A program made the position numbers and the translations under genes. From assembly GCA_009602725.1 (NCBI GenBank), contig WELB01000007.1, forward strand, positions 852,697-888,772: a stretch of DNA of 36,076 nt, read 5' to 3'. The stretch is from Spirogloea muscicola (taxonomy: Eukaryota > Streptophyta > Zygnematophyceae > Spirogloeales > Spirogloeaceae). Under the pieces are notes generated by a model that was not told where the DNA came from, ran no database searches, and saw only the letters and a list, made by a program, of their open reading frames with translations. Positions 11,754-22,079 of the stretch are shown here, piece after piece; the stretch's first letter is position 1; each line of letters begins with the position of its first letter.

Positions 11754-12691
11754 ACGATACTGCCTTCAATACGGTATAGTTGAAAACACCTGTATCATTA
11801 GTGTTCAGCAGAGCAATAATACTCGACCCGCTGCATATGTCATGAGTCTTTGGTAGTGTTTGACTCTTGTCTCCATGTACATCAGAGTGGTGCACAACAG
11901 TGTGCAAGTCATTTTCTTGCCTTTCTCTCATGTTGATCATTTACAGCTGTGATTCTGGACTTACTTTAGCAAAGTGATCTCGACCTCATATCACCTGCTC
12001 ATTGAGGCAGTTATGTCCATTTGTTAGGCTGGCCTTTCTCAATCAAGCCTTTGTCACCTGAGCTTCCCCTTCGTTGAGCATTTCATACAGGCAGCACTTC
12101 GTGCAGTCTACTTTGCGATTCATATAGGAATTTGGCCCTCAGTGATGTAGGTAGGCTAAGCGATGCAAGTCCAACCCCTTCATTGAGCGTTTCTTAAGGC
12201 AGCATATAGTGGATTCAGCTTTGCAGTCCCTATAGAAACCTGGCCATCTATGATTGACGTATGTAGGCTTAGCAATGCAGATCTGAAAGTCAGTTCCTGA
12301 ATGTCATGTGCCCAAGGGTGAAATGTTCAAAAAAAAATTATGAGTCTATCAAGATCTCAAATGAACTCCTCTCCTCACCAAACGATGTGCCATAAGTGCC
12401 TACTGACAGCTCAAAGTCACACGACTGCTATCAGCTGCGTATGTCTTGGTGCCTCGCTGTGATGGAGAGTCTTGGTCTTTGTGATGAAGCTTCTTTATCC
12501 AACAAAGATCAGAAGCCACTCAATAAACTACAACAGGGAAGGAACTATTCAACAATCTTCTAAGTCTTGCCGAGGTGACCTTACACTGTCTCACATTTTG
12601 CTACTTCCCAGTGGCAGAGTGGAAAATCAGGAGTTTATCTGGACGACCTTCGCTTAGGCAATCCCATCTGCTTGGTTGCTGTCGCTTGTCT
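11754..12691. other. Convergent intergenic region between CTC1 and the TPX2-like gene
   Basis: Both flanking genes end here. No coding exon was recognised. It holds a diverged tandem duplication (12066-12285, listed separately) and presumably both 3' UTRs. An aataaa at 12522 could serve as a plus-strand polyadenylation signal, but nothing confirms it. Confidence 0.5.
12066..12285. repeat. Diverged tandem duplication, two units of about 109 bp
   Basis: Unit 1 (12066-12174) and unit 2 (12175-12285) both start 'ccccttc.ttgagc' and share 'ggcagca', 'tataga/ggaa' followed by 'ctggcc' or 'ttggcc', and a terminal 'taggct.agc.atgca'. Divergence is substantial, so the duplication is old. No function is implied. 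Confidence 0.6.
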
Positions 12692-13810
12692 TTACACTGT
12701 GAATGGCGCGACTCCGTCTCCCGCCGGGCTCTTGCTTGGCATCTTCTTAATCTTGTCATAGAAGGCATTGGGCCGGATGATGTTTTTCTTCTTCTGATCC
12801 GTCAGAGGGGCATGCGGACTTGACCCCTGCTGCAACGATCCATTGCCAGTTCCCTCGCTGCTGCGCCGTCTGCCGAGCTTCGGGGATACTGCTCTGGTTG
12901 GGCGGAAGACTGGCTTCTTACCAACCACACGAGGTTGCCTCTGCACACACAAAACGCATTCTCACTTGCCCTGTTCCAGGAAGATCATTAACGTCAAATT
13001 GCCTCACTCATCTACAATTCTCAAAATTGCAACAGCAAATTTGCTCGCGAGTACCTTGAGTTAGTTTGCTAACTTGCTGGAGCATGCATTACAGCCAAGT
13101 CAAGCAGCAGAGTACAAATGTCATCAGGGATGATTAGTGAGACCTTGTCACTTTCATGAAGAACACCAGGATCTTCTAAGGTAGTCTTCTGATAGAACTC
13201 TGGCAACGGATTCGCCTTGAAAGTCAAACCCTTCCTGTAATCTTCCCTCTCCTTGTTCAAATCTTCCTGCTTGTCAGAGACATCTCAACCATATTGACCA
13301 CGAGGAAAAGGCTGCTGCAAAAGTCTACTACGAAATCTGACAAGACTGAACAAGCTCATCTCAAGCGCAAAGCTTGATTTGTAAAGTGAGCATGATAGCA
13401 ACATATTCCACCTTTATCTTCAGCTCTTGCTGTTGCCTCTCCCACCCCCTTGTAGACTCAATCTGCTCCAGCTTGCTATGGAACTGCCAAGACGGCAAGC
13501 TTACAGGCAAAGGTTGATACGGAGAGGGATCGATGCAGTAACTCATGCAATGTACACGTTATCAATTAAAGCCCTTTGGATCTTCATGCAACCATTGGCT
13601 GCGAGAACTCATAGAAGCACCAAAAGCTGATGCTTGCGACTATGCAGATTTAGCTGCAGCCACGCATGACACACTTCATCTCTCTAATTGCAGGCAGGAA
13701 GGACAACATGTCCACTACACAAGGTGCAAGGCACCTTTTCCCATTCCTTGGCCCTTTGATCAAGTGCGAAGCTGAAAGTGGCCGCTTCCAGAGGCTTCTG
13801 CTCCAGAACC
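12692..13810 (-). CDS. TPX2/WVD2-like microtubule-binding protein, C-terminal exons
   Basis: Four phase-consistent exons on minus (13735-13810, 13412-13483, 13144-13266, 12692-12940 with the stop) encode one TPX2 domain. In order: FSFALDQRAKEWEK, FHSKLEQIE, then EDLNKEREDYRKGLTFKANP and LPEFYQ, then RPTRAVSPKLGRRRSS and a basic tail. The FxFxxDxRAxxxxxF-xKLE-LTFKAxPxPxFY-SPKLGRR series is typical of the plant WAVE-DAMPENED2-like branch, which binds and bundles microtubules. The usual KLEEK core reads KLEQI here. The C-terminal tail of about 80 residues is lysine/serine-rich. Exons further 5' are listed separately (14842-15994). Family assignment is firm; which WVD2-like paralogue cannot be told. 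Confidence 0.85.
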
Positions 13811-14841
13811 CTGACACATGAGTGGTCTACTTCAGCACGAGACAAGTGAGGAGAGATGCAACAAAACTTGAAGAGATTGGTTGAATGAGGAGGCTCTAGA
13901 AGAGCGTGGAAAGAAGGAATTGCATGTAAAGCTCAAGACATGCTCTACAGACATACAGGTCATTGGATTGTGCATGTGCTTCCTGGGTGTCCACCATCTG
14001 CTCATGGGGTTTGTCAGACTCGCAGAGACTGCTCCGTTGTTCCTGGCGCCGTCTGTGGCAACAGTAATCATACTGTTTACACAGCGTGTCCTCAGAAATG
14101 CAGCAAAGCACAAACATCTGCCGGTACTCCTAGAAGAAGCTTTCACTGCTCTGATACTGCAGGTGTGTGCCGCACATTCCTGAAATGTGCAGCAAGTGAG
14201 CTATTCGAGCACAGCAGATAATCACCTTGTCTCAAGATTGAACGGCTGCGGTACGGTTGTGGGCCGTGAGCTTGGTCTGGATGGTGCCTGTAGAAGGTGT
14301 CCATGTTGAGTACATAGCACCAGTAGTAGGGGCCAAGCGACAATTCTGGCAGTCGCTGTGCGCAGCGACTTGAACAACAGTGTGCAGCAGCCACGTTGCT
14401 TTTGACAGGGGAACATCCTAGGAGTGAAGAAGCTCTAACAACGTGGACATACGCTCAAGCACACCCATGGACATGATGTCAACTCTGTGGAGCTTGAGTG
14501 CTGATTGCCAGATGTGGCAAATTGAACGTACTTGGGTTGGAGCAGCCCTGGAATGGGTGGATTGACGAGATGCTTGGGCCCTGGCAACAAGACCCACGTT
14601 GTAATGTGAATGTCACAAATGGTCTGAGAATGTATAGGTGGCTGTCGGCTCGACTGACGCTCTACTGTTATGTTCATGGTACGGATACATTGTCGTGACT
14701 CTTAATGTTGGGGCGTGCCCGCTCCACTGCCCCCCCCTGACGACAGCGGCGGCTACGGCGACAGCGACTGATGGACGGACTTAGGGACCTTGTTTATGGA
14801 CCTTGTATATTGTGTCGGTAAGGGGTGCAGCGTTGCACTAC

Positions 14842-15994
14842 CTGATGTCCGTGGCAAGCTTGAAAGGTTGGACAACTGTGACATTTGACTTTGAAGACCT
14901 GTTGGTGATGGTCGGAACCCCTTCTGCCTGACCTGCAGGTGACAGGCTGGTCCCCACCCCTCTCTTGCCCTGTTTTTAATAAACAGAACCAGGTCATACT
15001 TCCTCCATCTACAGATACTCTTCTACCTCCACAAAATTGTACGCAGGCCACCAAAAGCAACCACACACACACAGCAGCTGATCACACTAAACCTCAGAAA
15101 TGCATCTCTTGCATGTAGCAGGTGCAGTGTCAGTCCGCTCATTATCAGGCAAAAGAGGCCCGAAGACACAAGCAGAATCTGAGCGACGTGATACATTGAC
15201 CTGAGGACCCAGACAGTCAGATAGATAGTTCTATTTGGGTCAAGAGAGGGCTGTCACCTGAGCTGCACTGCCAATGCCAGGCCCAGAGCTGCGACGCCGT
15301 GGAGCGTCTCCAGCTTCGGCGACCCGGCTGGGCGACGCCGACTTGGACCTCACGCTGCTGCCCGCTGAAGGTGCTGTACGAACCTGAGGTGATGCCGGCA
15401 TGGGCTGCGAGAGTACTCGATGTCCTTCAGCCAGCGGGGCAGCCGTCTGGCTTGCTGTGGCAGAGGCTGCCGAGCTCTCGGCAGGGCTGAGGGCATCTCC
15501 GGCAGTGGAGGATGCGGGAGCTTCGTCATGGGCGCCTGGGACGTCCGCCTGCAGCCCAGTGAGCAGCAACCACAGCGGCCGAGCACTCATTCAGCACTGG
15601 CGAGGCCTGATGGCTCCTGGCCCCCTGGTCGTCTCTGACGAGTCCCGACGACCACGAAGCGGCATGGCAAGCCGGTCCCAGGCTGCAGGGTCCCGGTCCG
15701 AACCAGGCTCGGGCCAGGAGGCGCCGCACCCTCGTCTGGCCTCGCCGCCGGCCCCCTCTCCGTGCTCTCCAGCACGTCGGCTGCGGCGGCCTCAGGGTGG
15801 TCCAGCGCACCCTCCCGCTCCTTCTCGTCGGAGCGGTCGTCGTCGGGGGCGTGCAGCGCGCGGCCAAAGTCGGCGGACGCGGCCGGCGACGGCCCCGCGC
15901 TCAGCGACGGCGAGCGGTCCGAGATGAAGCCGTCCACGGCGCGCTCCGGCAGGATGCCGTTCCAGTGCGCCACGGGCGCGCCCCCGTCGTCCAT
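14842..15994 (-). CDS. Probable N-terminal exons of the TPX2/WVD2-like gene
   Basis: A minus-strand frame begins at an ATG at 15994 (context gccgcggacATGgac) and is Ala/Ser/Pro/Asp-rich. A second exon, 15258-15548, starts after ctgcag and ends SAAQ before GTGACA. A third candidate, 14842-14932 (RQKGFRPSPTG...), keeps phase with it. None has a recognisable domain, which fits the variable N-terminus of WVD2-like proteins. I link them to the downstream TPX2 exons because strand and spacing agree and no other gene lies between. The junction near 15549-15660 and the exons between 13811 and 14841 are unresolved. The frame continues open upstream of 15994 as a poly-Pro stretch (with one N at 16017), more likely 5' UTR. 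It could instead be a separate gene. Confidence 0.5.
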
Positions 15995-16656
15995 GTCCGC
16001 CGCGGCGGCCAGTGGCNGCGCCAGCGGCGGCGGCGCCGGCGGCGGCGGCGGTGGCGGCGACCGTGGCAATGGCGGCGAGGGTGGCGGGAGGGCGGCGCAA
16101 TCTTCGTCTTGCCGAGCGGCGGCAAAGCCGGACGCTATGTCGCCGTTAGCTGTGCCGCCTCCCAAGCTTGCCCCGAGACGGCGCTACTGCGGCGCCAGCT
16201 CACCGTTTACCATGAAACCGCTAAAAGTCGTTTCCCCGATCTTAAACCCCGGCTCCTCGAACCCTTTGGCCCCAAACCCTGACACTTGCCGCAAGAAGCA
16301 GCTCTCTCAAAAACGGGCAAGGGCTGCGGAAGCCAGCCCACAAAAATTTGCAGCACTACAAGGAATAATCGCCATCCTGGCGCAGGACCTGCCACCCTCA
16401 CTTCCCTTCCTGTCTGTCACTTCTCATGGCTCTCCTCTCCCAGATTGTAAGTTCACAGTGCGAAGGCATTGACTGCCTTACCTACAGCTATACTATTACC
16501 TCTCCTCACGCTGCCAGCTCGGCTTGTCCGCCTAGAGCAAGGTGGCCGCATCGGTCAAAAATGGCAGCATATATCTGCTGCTTACCTGAACTCTGCCCAC
16601 TGTGTCTTGAGCACTTAGCATATCGCCGGCAATGTCTTGAGAAGCTGCCTGGGGCC
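15995..16656. other. Intergenic: GGC-rich leader, repeat scrap, probable promoter of the TPX2-like gene
   Basis: Bases 16005-16080 are GGC/GGT repeats containing the window's only ambiguous base (16017). Bases 16296-16348 carry a short scrap of the non-LTR-like tail ('gggcaagggctgcggaagcc'). The rest is presumed promoter of the minus-strand TPX2-like gene and the 3' UTR of the GILT gene. No clear TATA box was seen. Confidence 0.45.
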
Positions 16657-18233
16657 TCAGGACGCGGCGACAGAGGCAGGGACAGCATTGGCACCTTGCC
16701 GCTCACACACTCCACCGTGTGAGCTTCCAACAGTGCCTGTCAAATTGCCCAAGGGCGCTTCTCGGCCCGTCGCATTGCAAATGAGCGGCAGCCGCTTTGG
16801 CCCAGTGTACGCCTTGCAGATGTACGCGTCCAGGTTGTTAAAGTCCTACGAAAGCATATACTCTCCCCAGATTTGGTGAGGCAAGACCTGGAGGCAGCCA
16901 GTTACGCTGGTGCAGCGTATTGCACAAAGCCAATTGCCTTCACGGCAAGCTGGATCTCTTACCTCATACAGTGGCTGGCCGTTCACGACCACCCAAGGGA
17001 CAAAGAGGTGCGGCGGATCCAACGCGTCCGTCTCCTTGCCATATTTTCTCAGGAGCTGCACCGATCCGCAGAATGTGCCGGGCTCAACCTGGGGCTGGAT
17101 CGCCAGCGCTTGCCAGATGGTGCCGTGGGTGGGCAAAAGTGGCCACTGCTTGTCCACTTTGCCAGGTGAGGCGTAAAGGATTTGGGAGATACCTTGCCAC
17201 CAAGCTCACCCTCAGCACACCGGTCTATCCGCTGGAAGGACAATCCAGCCTCCCGTGCACACTGCCGCATGGCCCCCAGCTCTGGCGTCGTCTCCATGCA
17301 CTCCACGAAGGGGAACCAATCGTCCTGCCGCGGTTGTCGACAACACGGGAGTCAGCTCGGCCAGCTTTGGCAAACCACGTTGGTGCTGTCCACAATTGCC
17401 ATGCGGGTCATCAATTGAGCAGGCGACAAGCATCACCGAGGTCAGCTCGCGCGCGTTGTTGGTGATGGACGGATGCGGCTGCTGATATAAAAAGTGCGGC
17501 TATAAGAGAGATGGAGGAGAGAACGGCCAGCGTCTCACCACGGCCGGATAGTGGTGGAGCGCGCAGGCGAGGACAATGTTGAGGCGGCACTCAAGCGGCC
17601 CATGCTGCGGCAGCAGGATGTGCAGGCCGTGCCACATGTCAGTATATGTCCAAGCTGCCGCTGTAGCGCTCAGCAGCAATGCGCAGTACTCCCTAGAAGA
17701 GTCGGCGCCAGTCGCGGCTTGCGAGCCACGGAGAGCACGCTACCTGGCAGACGATGGTGCCATTATCGAGAACACGCGCGTTGCCATATGGCACGATGCG
17801 CAGGCGCACGACGTCGATGAGTCCGGTGCGGAACAGGCTGCGCAGCTCGCCGATGATGAAGCGCGCGCAGTAGGGGCACAGCGCCTCCTCGTACAGCGCC
17901 ACATGCACCAGGCCGCCACCGGCGTAGCCCGCCGCCGGCGCCGCCACGGCCGGAGGGTGCAGCTTCGGGCCTGGATGCCGCCAGCGGAAGCAGCGGAGCG
18001 CCGGCCCTTGAAGCCCGGGGCCGGAGAGCGCCCCGCGCTAGTACCGCCATGGGATGCGGAAGCCGCCGCCGTCGCAAGCTTGTGCGCCAGTGGCGGCGCC
18101 ACTGGCTGGCCGGCCCCGGCAGGCGCTCACCGGCCCTCACGGCGTCAACGCTTGCGGTCGCCGCCGCCGCCGCCATTACGGCGACGACCGCCACCAGCGC
18201 GAGCTCGGCGCCGGGGCGGCGGCGAGCCGCCAT
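16657..18233 (-). CDS. GILT: GILT-family (gamma-interferon-inducible lysosomal thiol reductase-like) protein
   Basis: GILT enzymes reduce protein disulfides at acidic pH in lysosomes/vacuoles or outside the cell. Six exons on minus keep phase: 18131-18233, 17744-17970, 17539-17604, 17193-17324, 16963-17055, 16657-16845, giving 269 residues. The N-terminus has a signal peptide (basic MAARRR, then a hydrophobic Ala/Val run). The active-site CPYC falls at residues 66-69, and the family signature CQHGx2ECx2Nx4C is exact (CQHGPLECRLNIVLAC, about 109-124), split by an intron after CQ. DDWFPFVECME, DALDPPHLFVPWVVVNG and DFNNLDAYICKAY match the conserved C-terminal half. An in-frame ATG at 18308 would add 25 residues and weaken the signal peptide. 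The gene is divergent to bS16, 420 bp away. Identification is firm; the substrate is unknown. Confidence 0.93.
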
Positions 18234-18653
18234 GGCGGGGCTCCCCCGCGCCTGGCCCCGCTCGGTGCTCGGCAAGGCCTGGCGGCGGCGGGCAAGGATG
18301 CAGTGCACCCAGAGCGCTTCTGAGCCAACGGAGTGAATGCCTCAAAGCGGGCCGAGGATGGCGACGTAGTGGAGCGCCGCCTCGCATCGTCGGCCGGCTT
18401 GCTCGATGGCTCTGGGCTTTTGGGCTGCTGCCTAGGGCTTAGTGAGCGGGGCACCTGGTCGCCACGCTTTAGCTTTAGCTCCAAGCGACTGCTAGCGAAG
18501 CTCCCACCGTCTCTTCCGATATATTGGCGACATCACTAACCCCCATCCCCCCCCCATTCGGACTCGAGACGTTCAAAGCGCCCCCAGGCTTCCCCGCCTC
18601 GCCAACGTAGGCCGCTGCCCCGCGCCGCGCGATCTGCCGGCGGCGGCGCGGCG
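18234..18653. promoter_or_regulatory. Shared divergent promoter region of GILT (-) and bS16 (+)
   Basis: The start codons of the two divergent genes are 420 bp apart, so this interval must hold both promoters unless an unseen 5' exon exists. It is GC-rich with a C-tract near 18540-18556 and has no obvious TATA box. Individual factor sites cannot be assigned from sequence alone. Confidence 0.55.
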
Positions 18654-19536
18654 ATGGGCGTGGTGCGGCTGCGGCTGGCGCGCTTCGGCCGTCGCAACCT
18701 GCCCTTCTACCGCATCTTCGCTGCTGACAGCCGCTTCCCCCGCGACGGGCGCCACCTCGAGATCCTGGGCCACTACGACCCCCTTCCAGGTACGTCGCCT
18801 GCCCTCCGCTTCCCTTTCTCCTCCTTCCTCCTCCGCTTGCCGACGTGGGTGATCGACCGAGGTGGACCCTCGCCGGCCTCCATCTGTGGTCTCTTTCTTC
18901 TTGGCATGAGTAAGCAAGCATGTCTTCTTCATGCACACGCTGGCTGTGCTGACCCGAGACAGCGAGTAGTCGGGACTACCAGGCCAGCAGTCAGTTGCCT
19001 CTTGTGAAGATACCGTCTTGCAATGAAGCTGATGAGGATGACCAGTGGCGAGGGTGCTTGCTGGCAGGCAAGGACGGAATGAAGAGGATTGGCGTCAACT
19101 CTGAGAGGATCAAGTACAAAGCCCCCACAGCGCCTTCTCACCGGCCCAACGCCCTCCCTTCCTCCCTCCCTCCCCCCCTCCCCTTCCTCCACTCTATTCT
19201 ATCCCTCTGTTATGTGTGAAAGTGCTGTGGTCGTGCACGTTCACACATCTCTTTGCATGTTGCAGTGTGCGATGCATCACAGGGCTGCGCATTTTGCTGG
19301 ACGGCCGTCCCCTCTTCCCTCTGCATACCTTGGGCAGGTGGCTTGGGAGAGTGCACGTGCAACACTGATGTGAGCAGGGGCCTCCACGTTGCAGGTACTG
19401 GCTATCGGTCGGTGCGCAGCCTTCAGACACTGTTGCCAGGCTGCTGCACAAGGCTGGCATCCTGCCACCGCCACCAGCAAAGCGCTCCCCACCTCAGGGC
19501 GGCAGACACGCCAGGATGTCCAAGCCACAAGAGTAG
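18654..19536 (+). CDS. rps16: Ribosomal protein bS16, organellar (nuclear gene)
   Basis: bS16 is a small-subunit assembly protein of bacterial-type ribosomes. Exons 18654-18789, 19068-19113 and 19395-19536 are in phase and give 107 residues. The protein starts [20 protein letters not shown], then [16 protein letters not shown] at the first junction, [19 protein letters not shown] across the second, and ends [10 protein letters not shown] plus a short basic tail. All are hallmarks of the family. There is no separate N-terminal transit peptide; plant nuclear bS16 proteins are known to reach mitochondria, and sometimes plastids, without a cleaved extension, so a mitochondrial or dual location is inferred. 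Both introns use GTAC donors (GTACGT, GTACAA). It faces away from the GILT gene. Confidence 0.93.
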
Positions 19537-20990
19537 TGGCGCAGGTCAGCTTGCCCAGCAGATTTCGAAGAGCTCTTGTGAACAGCAATGCTCGACTCTT
19601 TTCTTGGGCAGCAGCACCGACAACCTCCACATTGCAAATGGTAATGCACCAGCTCGTATCCAGGCTGACTTCTTCTCGGCCTGTCACGACAGGTGAATAT
19701 TGGAAATATTTGCAGAGGTAGCGGCTGCCTCAGCTGAACAAGCTCCAAGTCGCAAACCGTGAAATTGCTGCAAGTAGCCTCTGTGTTGTCGGAGGATCTG
19801 GAGCCAAACCACCCTGCCAAGGAGGAGCTCTAGTGATGAGCATGCGGCCGGCAGCTTACATGACATCGTCTAAAGTCAGAGCACGATGTGAAGGGCCTTC
19901 CGCATGTGGATCTTCTTACTGGCCGTGCTTCGACGGAGGCTGAGGCAGACAAGAGGCCAAGCTTCAGCTTGAGAGGAACTGCTGCTGCGTCAAGTCAGCA
20001 CTCAAGGGAGGAGGGCAATGAGCTGGCTTGGCGTTGCACCAGTCAGCGGCAAGCCCCGACCGCCCCTACTGGAGAGGTGCCTCGAGTGGTGGCAGCCAAG
20101 CAGCCTGGGAGGAGGCGGGCAGGACCCTATCTTCTTTCCTATGCTGCTGGGTTACTGGTGTGCGCGGTGCGCACCAGCCCGGCAGCTTCTTCTCCGGCAT
20201 CAAAGCGCGAGCTGAGGATGGCTGGGGTTCGACTATGAGCCGCGTCACACTTTGCTGCTCACAAGCTTGTGCTCCTCCCCGGCCATGCCAACCCTGGTGG
20301 TGGTCCAGGATAGTCCTTGAAGGAAGGATCTGCACATTCAGGCGGACTGCCTCATGAACTGCCTCATGAAAGCACAGTAGCTTGAGAGGCAAACCAAGGG
20401 AAGAAGGGTGATTTGCAAGAGATACAATCGGCAGCAAGAAGGTCACCATGTACGGTAATAAATGAGTAGCTCACACACTGAAGGAAGCTGAGTGCCTCCT
20501 CCCGCTTGTCTCAAAGAGCTTTTGCGCATCCTGTGACTGAGCCTTTTCTCCTACATGAGCACCATATCTCCTTACCGGCTGCAAACTAACGGGCCCCTGG
20601 TTCCTGGCGGGCCTTGACTGAATGATGCAAGTTAGAGGTGCTCTGCTGGCTACATAGAAGCTGAAGTGCAAGCTAGGGAAGAGTGGAGGTCCTCGTAGAG
20701 GAGCAGTGGGCAACAAGCAACCACCTGAGAAGCATACGAAGACGAGACTGTCAGGTAAGGACAGTCTCTGCAGCATAGGAGGCCGACGGAGCAGTAGCAA
20801 CAGTGGCAACCAAACAACCCACGCAACCCATGCAACTTGACATTGTTCAGTGTCTCTAGCCTCTCACAGCAACAGCCTTCTTCTGGGAACAGTTCTCTTC
20901 TTCATTCAAGTTGACGGCCGCAGCCCCACTGGCGCCTGCTCAGCCGCCGCCCTCGGCAGAGGAGCACCTTCTCTGTGACCACCCTTCTCG
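19537..20990. other. Unassigned region between bS16 and the repeats
   Basis: Moderately GC-rich sequence with several overlapping open frames (plus 19888-20238, 20028-20357; minus 20471-20809), none with a motif I recognise and none with a convincing splice series. aataaa at 20456 (plus) could be a polyadenylation signal. It may contain the bS16 3' UTR and an unrecognised gene or relic. Confidence 0.4.
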
Positions 20991-20993
20991 TAC

Positions 20994-21240
20994 TTGAGAA
21001 ATTTGTTAAATCTAGGCTGTGCACAACGCGCAGATGTGCTTCTGGCCAAGATGGGCTTGCCAGCTGCATCGTTCTTGCGCCATCAAGTGTTGGCCTGTAT
21101 GCGGCGTGCTCAGGCTCATGCTTTGCACCAGAAAGCTAGGCGAGCTCTAATTGGTGGCAGAAGGGCTTGGAAATTGGCATCTGGTGTTCCGACATCGATA
21201 AGCGACCTTTATCTGCTGACTCGTAGTTACTGAGCGGGTC
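20994..21240 (+). repeat. Non-LTR-like repeat, copy F
   Basis: The plus strand carries the diverged conserved frame: RRAQAHALHQKARRALIGG..., ending SDLYLLTRSY and a stop at 21231-21233. The layout is as in copy B (about 40 residues between the HAL/HAV block and the end). It is a C-terminal relic. Confidence 0.6.
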
Positions 21241-21399
21241 AATTTGCGGTAGGTTATGTACGTCATCGGATTTGCTTGCCACTGTACTTGGCCACTTTGG
21301 CCTTCCTTGATTTCAGTACTAAAAAGAAATACTCTCATACGTCCTATGCCTGCTGTATGGACACAGCTTGGCCTCCCTCCTGGCCCCTTCGCACTGTTA

Positions 21400-22023
21400 A
21401 TTCATTCTCGCTGGACTGGCCAAGTACACCCATCGCCTCTACTGGATGAGTCTTTCTCCCTCCTCCTTGATCCGCACCGCGCGCCTTCTCTCTCAGTGGC
21501 GTGTGAAGTGGGCCAAGCCCCGAAAGCAACATCGCTGCCAACGTGACTGGTGGCTGGAAGAGGCCAGCCCAATCAAATGGGCACACAGATGGAGGAGCTC
21601 TTCGCTGCCGGTGGGCGCGCGAGCCGCGCGCGCCTTGCACAAGTACTAAGGACCACACGGCGGGGTGCAGCACCTTCCTGGAGGCTCGGTGCCTTTGGGT
21701 CTTGTGTACTGCTACCGCATGCGATTGTCTATGTCCCTCCAGCGCTCCCAAGCGCTTGCTTTGCACCGCCGCGCCGGTCGCGCCCTTGCAGCAGCCTCTG
21801 GCTTGCGCAGCGGGGTTGCTCTTCCTCCCCTTAGCTTTGTCTGTCTAGCCTGTGGCTCCGTCATGAACACCTGTATGCATCTGGCTGGCTTTCACAGCCG
21901 CTCTTTTAATATCAGCAGCCGCTTGACCTTAGCTCAGCTGACTTCCTACTGCTGACCCGGGGGTACTAAGAGCGCCCTCTCTGCCCCTAGCCTGTGGCTC
22001 CGTCAAGAACACCTGTATGCATC
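21400..22023 (+). repeat. Non-LTR-like repeat copy G and flanking tail fragments
   Basis: Bases 21700-21840 carry the conserved frame in plus (MRLSMSLQRSQALALHRRAGRALAAASG). A module tail fragment ('ggaagaggccagccca') lies before it at 21556-21571. A 37-bp segment, 21845-21881, is repeated directly at 21988-22024 with one mismatch. Bases 21888-21922 recur at 31697-31731, at the other edge of the retroelement complex. Confidence 0.55.
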
Positions 22024-22079
22024 TCATTTGTATTCAGTGCATGGACTTAAGGTCCGGCCGTAAAGTAGCAACTTCGACT
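22024..22079 (+). mobile_element. 56-bp copy of the gag start region of the Ty3-type element
   Basis: This 56-bp stretch is identical to 25465-25520, which spans the last leader bases and the first gag codons (MDLRSGRKVATST). It is joined directly to reverse-oriented RNase H sequence, marking a rearrangement junction. It has no coding role. Confidence 0.85.

Noticed and set aside
15762-16472. 236-codon plus-strand frame rich in Ser/Gly
   Set aside because: Antisense to the Ala/Pro-rich N-terminal exon on minus and to the GGC repeat; low complexity only, crosses the ambiguous base, no domain.
17576-18442. 288-codon plus-strand frame
   Set aside because: Antisense to GILT exons that carry the CPYC and CQHG signatures; the Arg/Pro-rich translation is a GC artefact.
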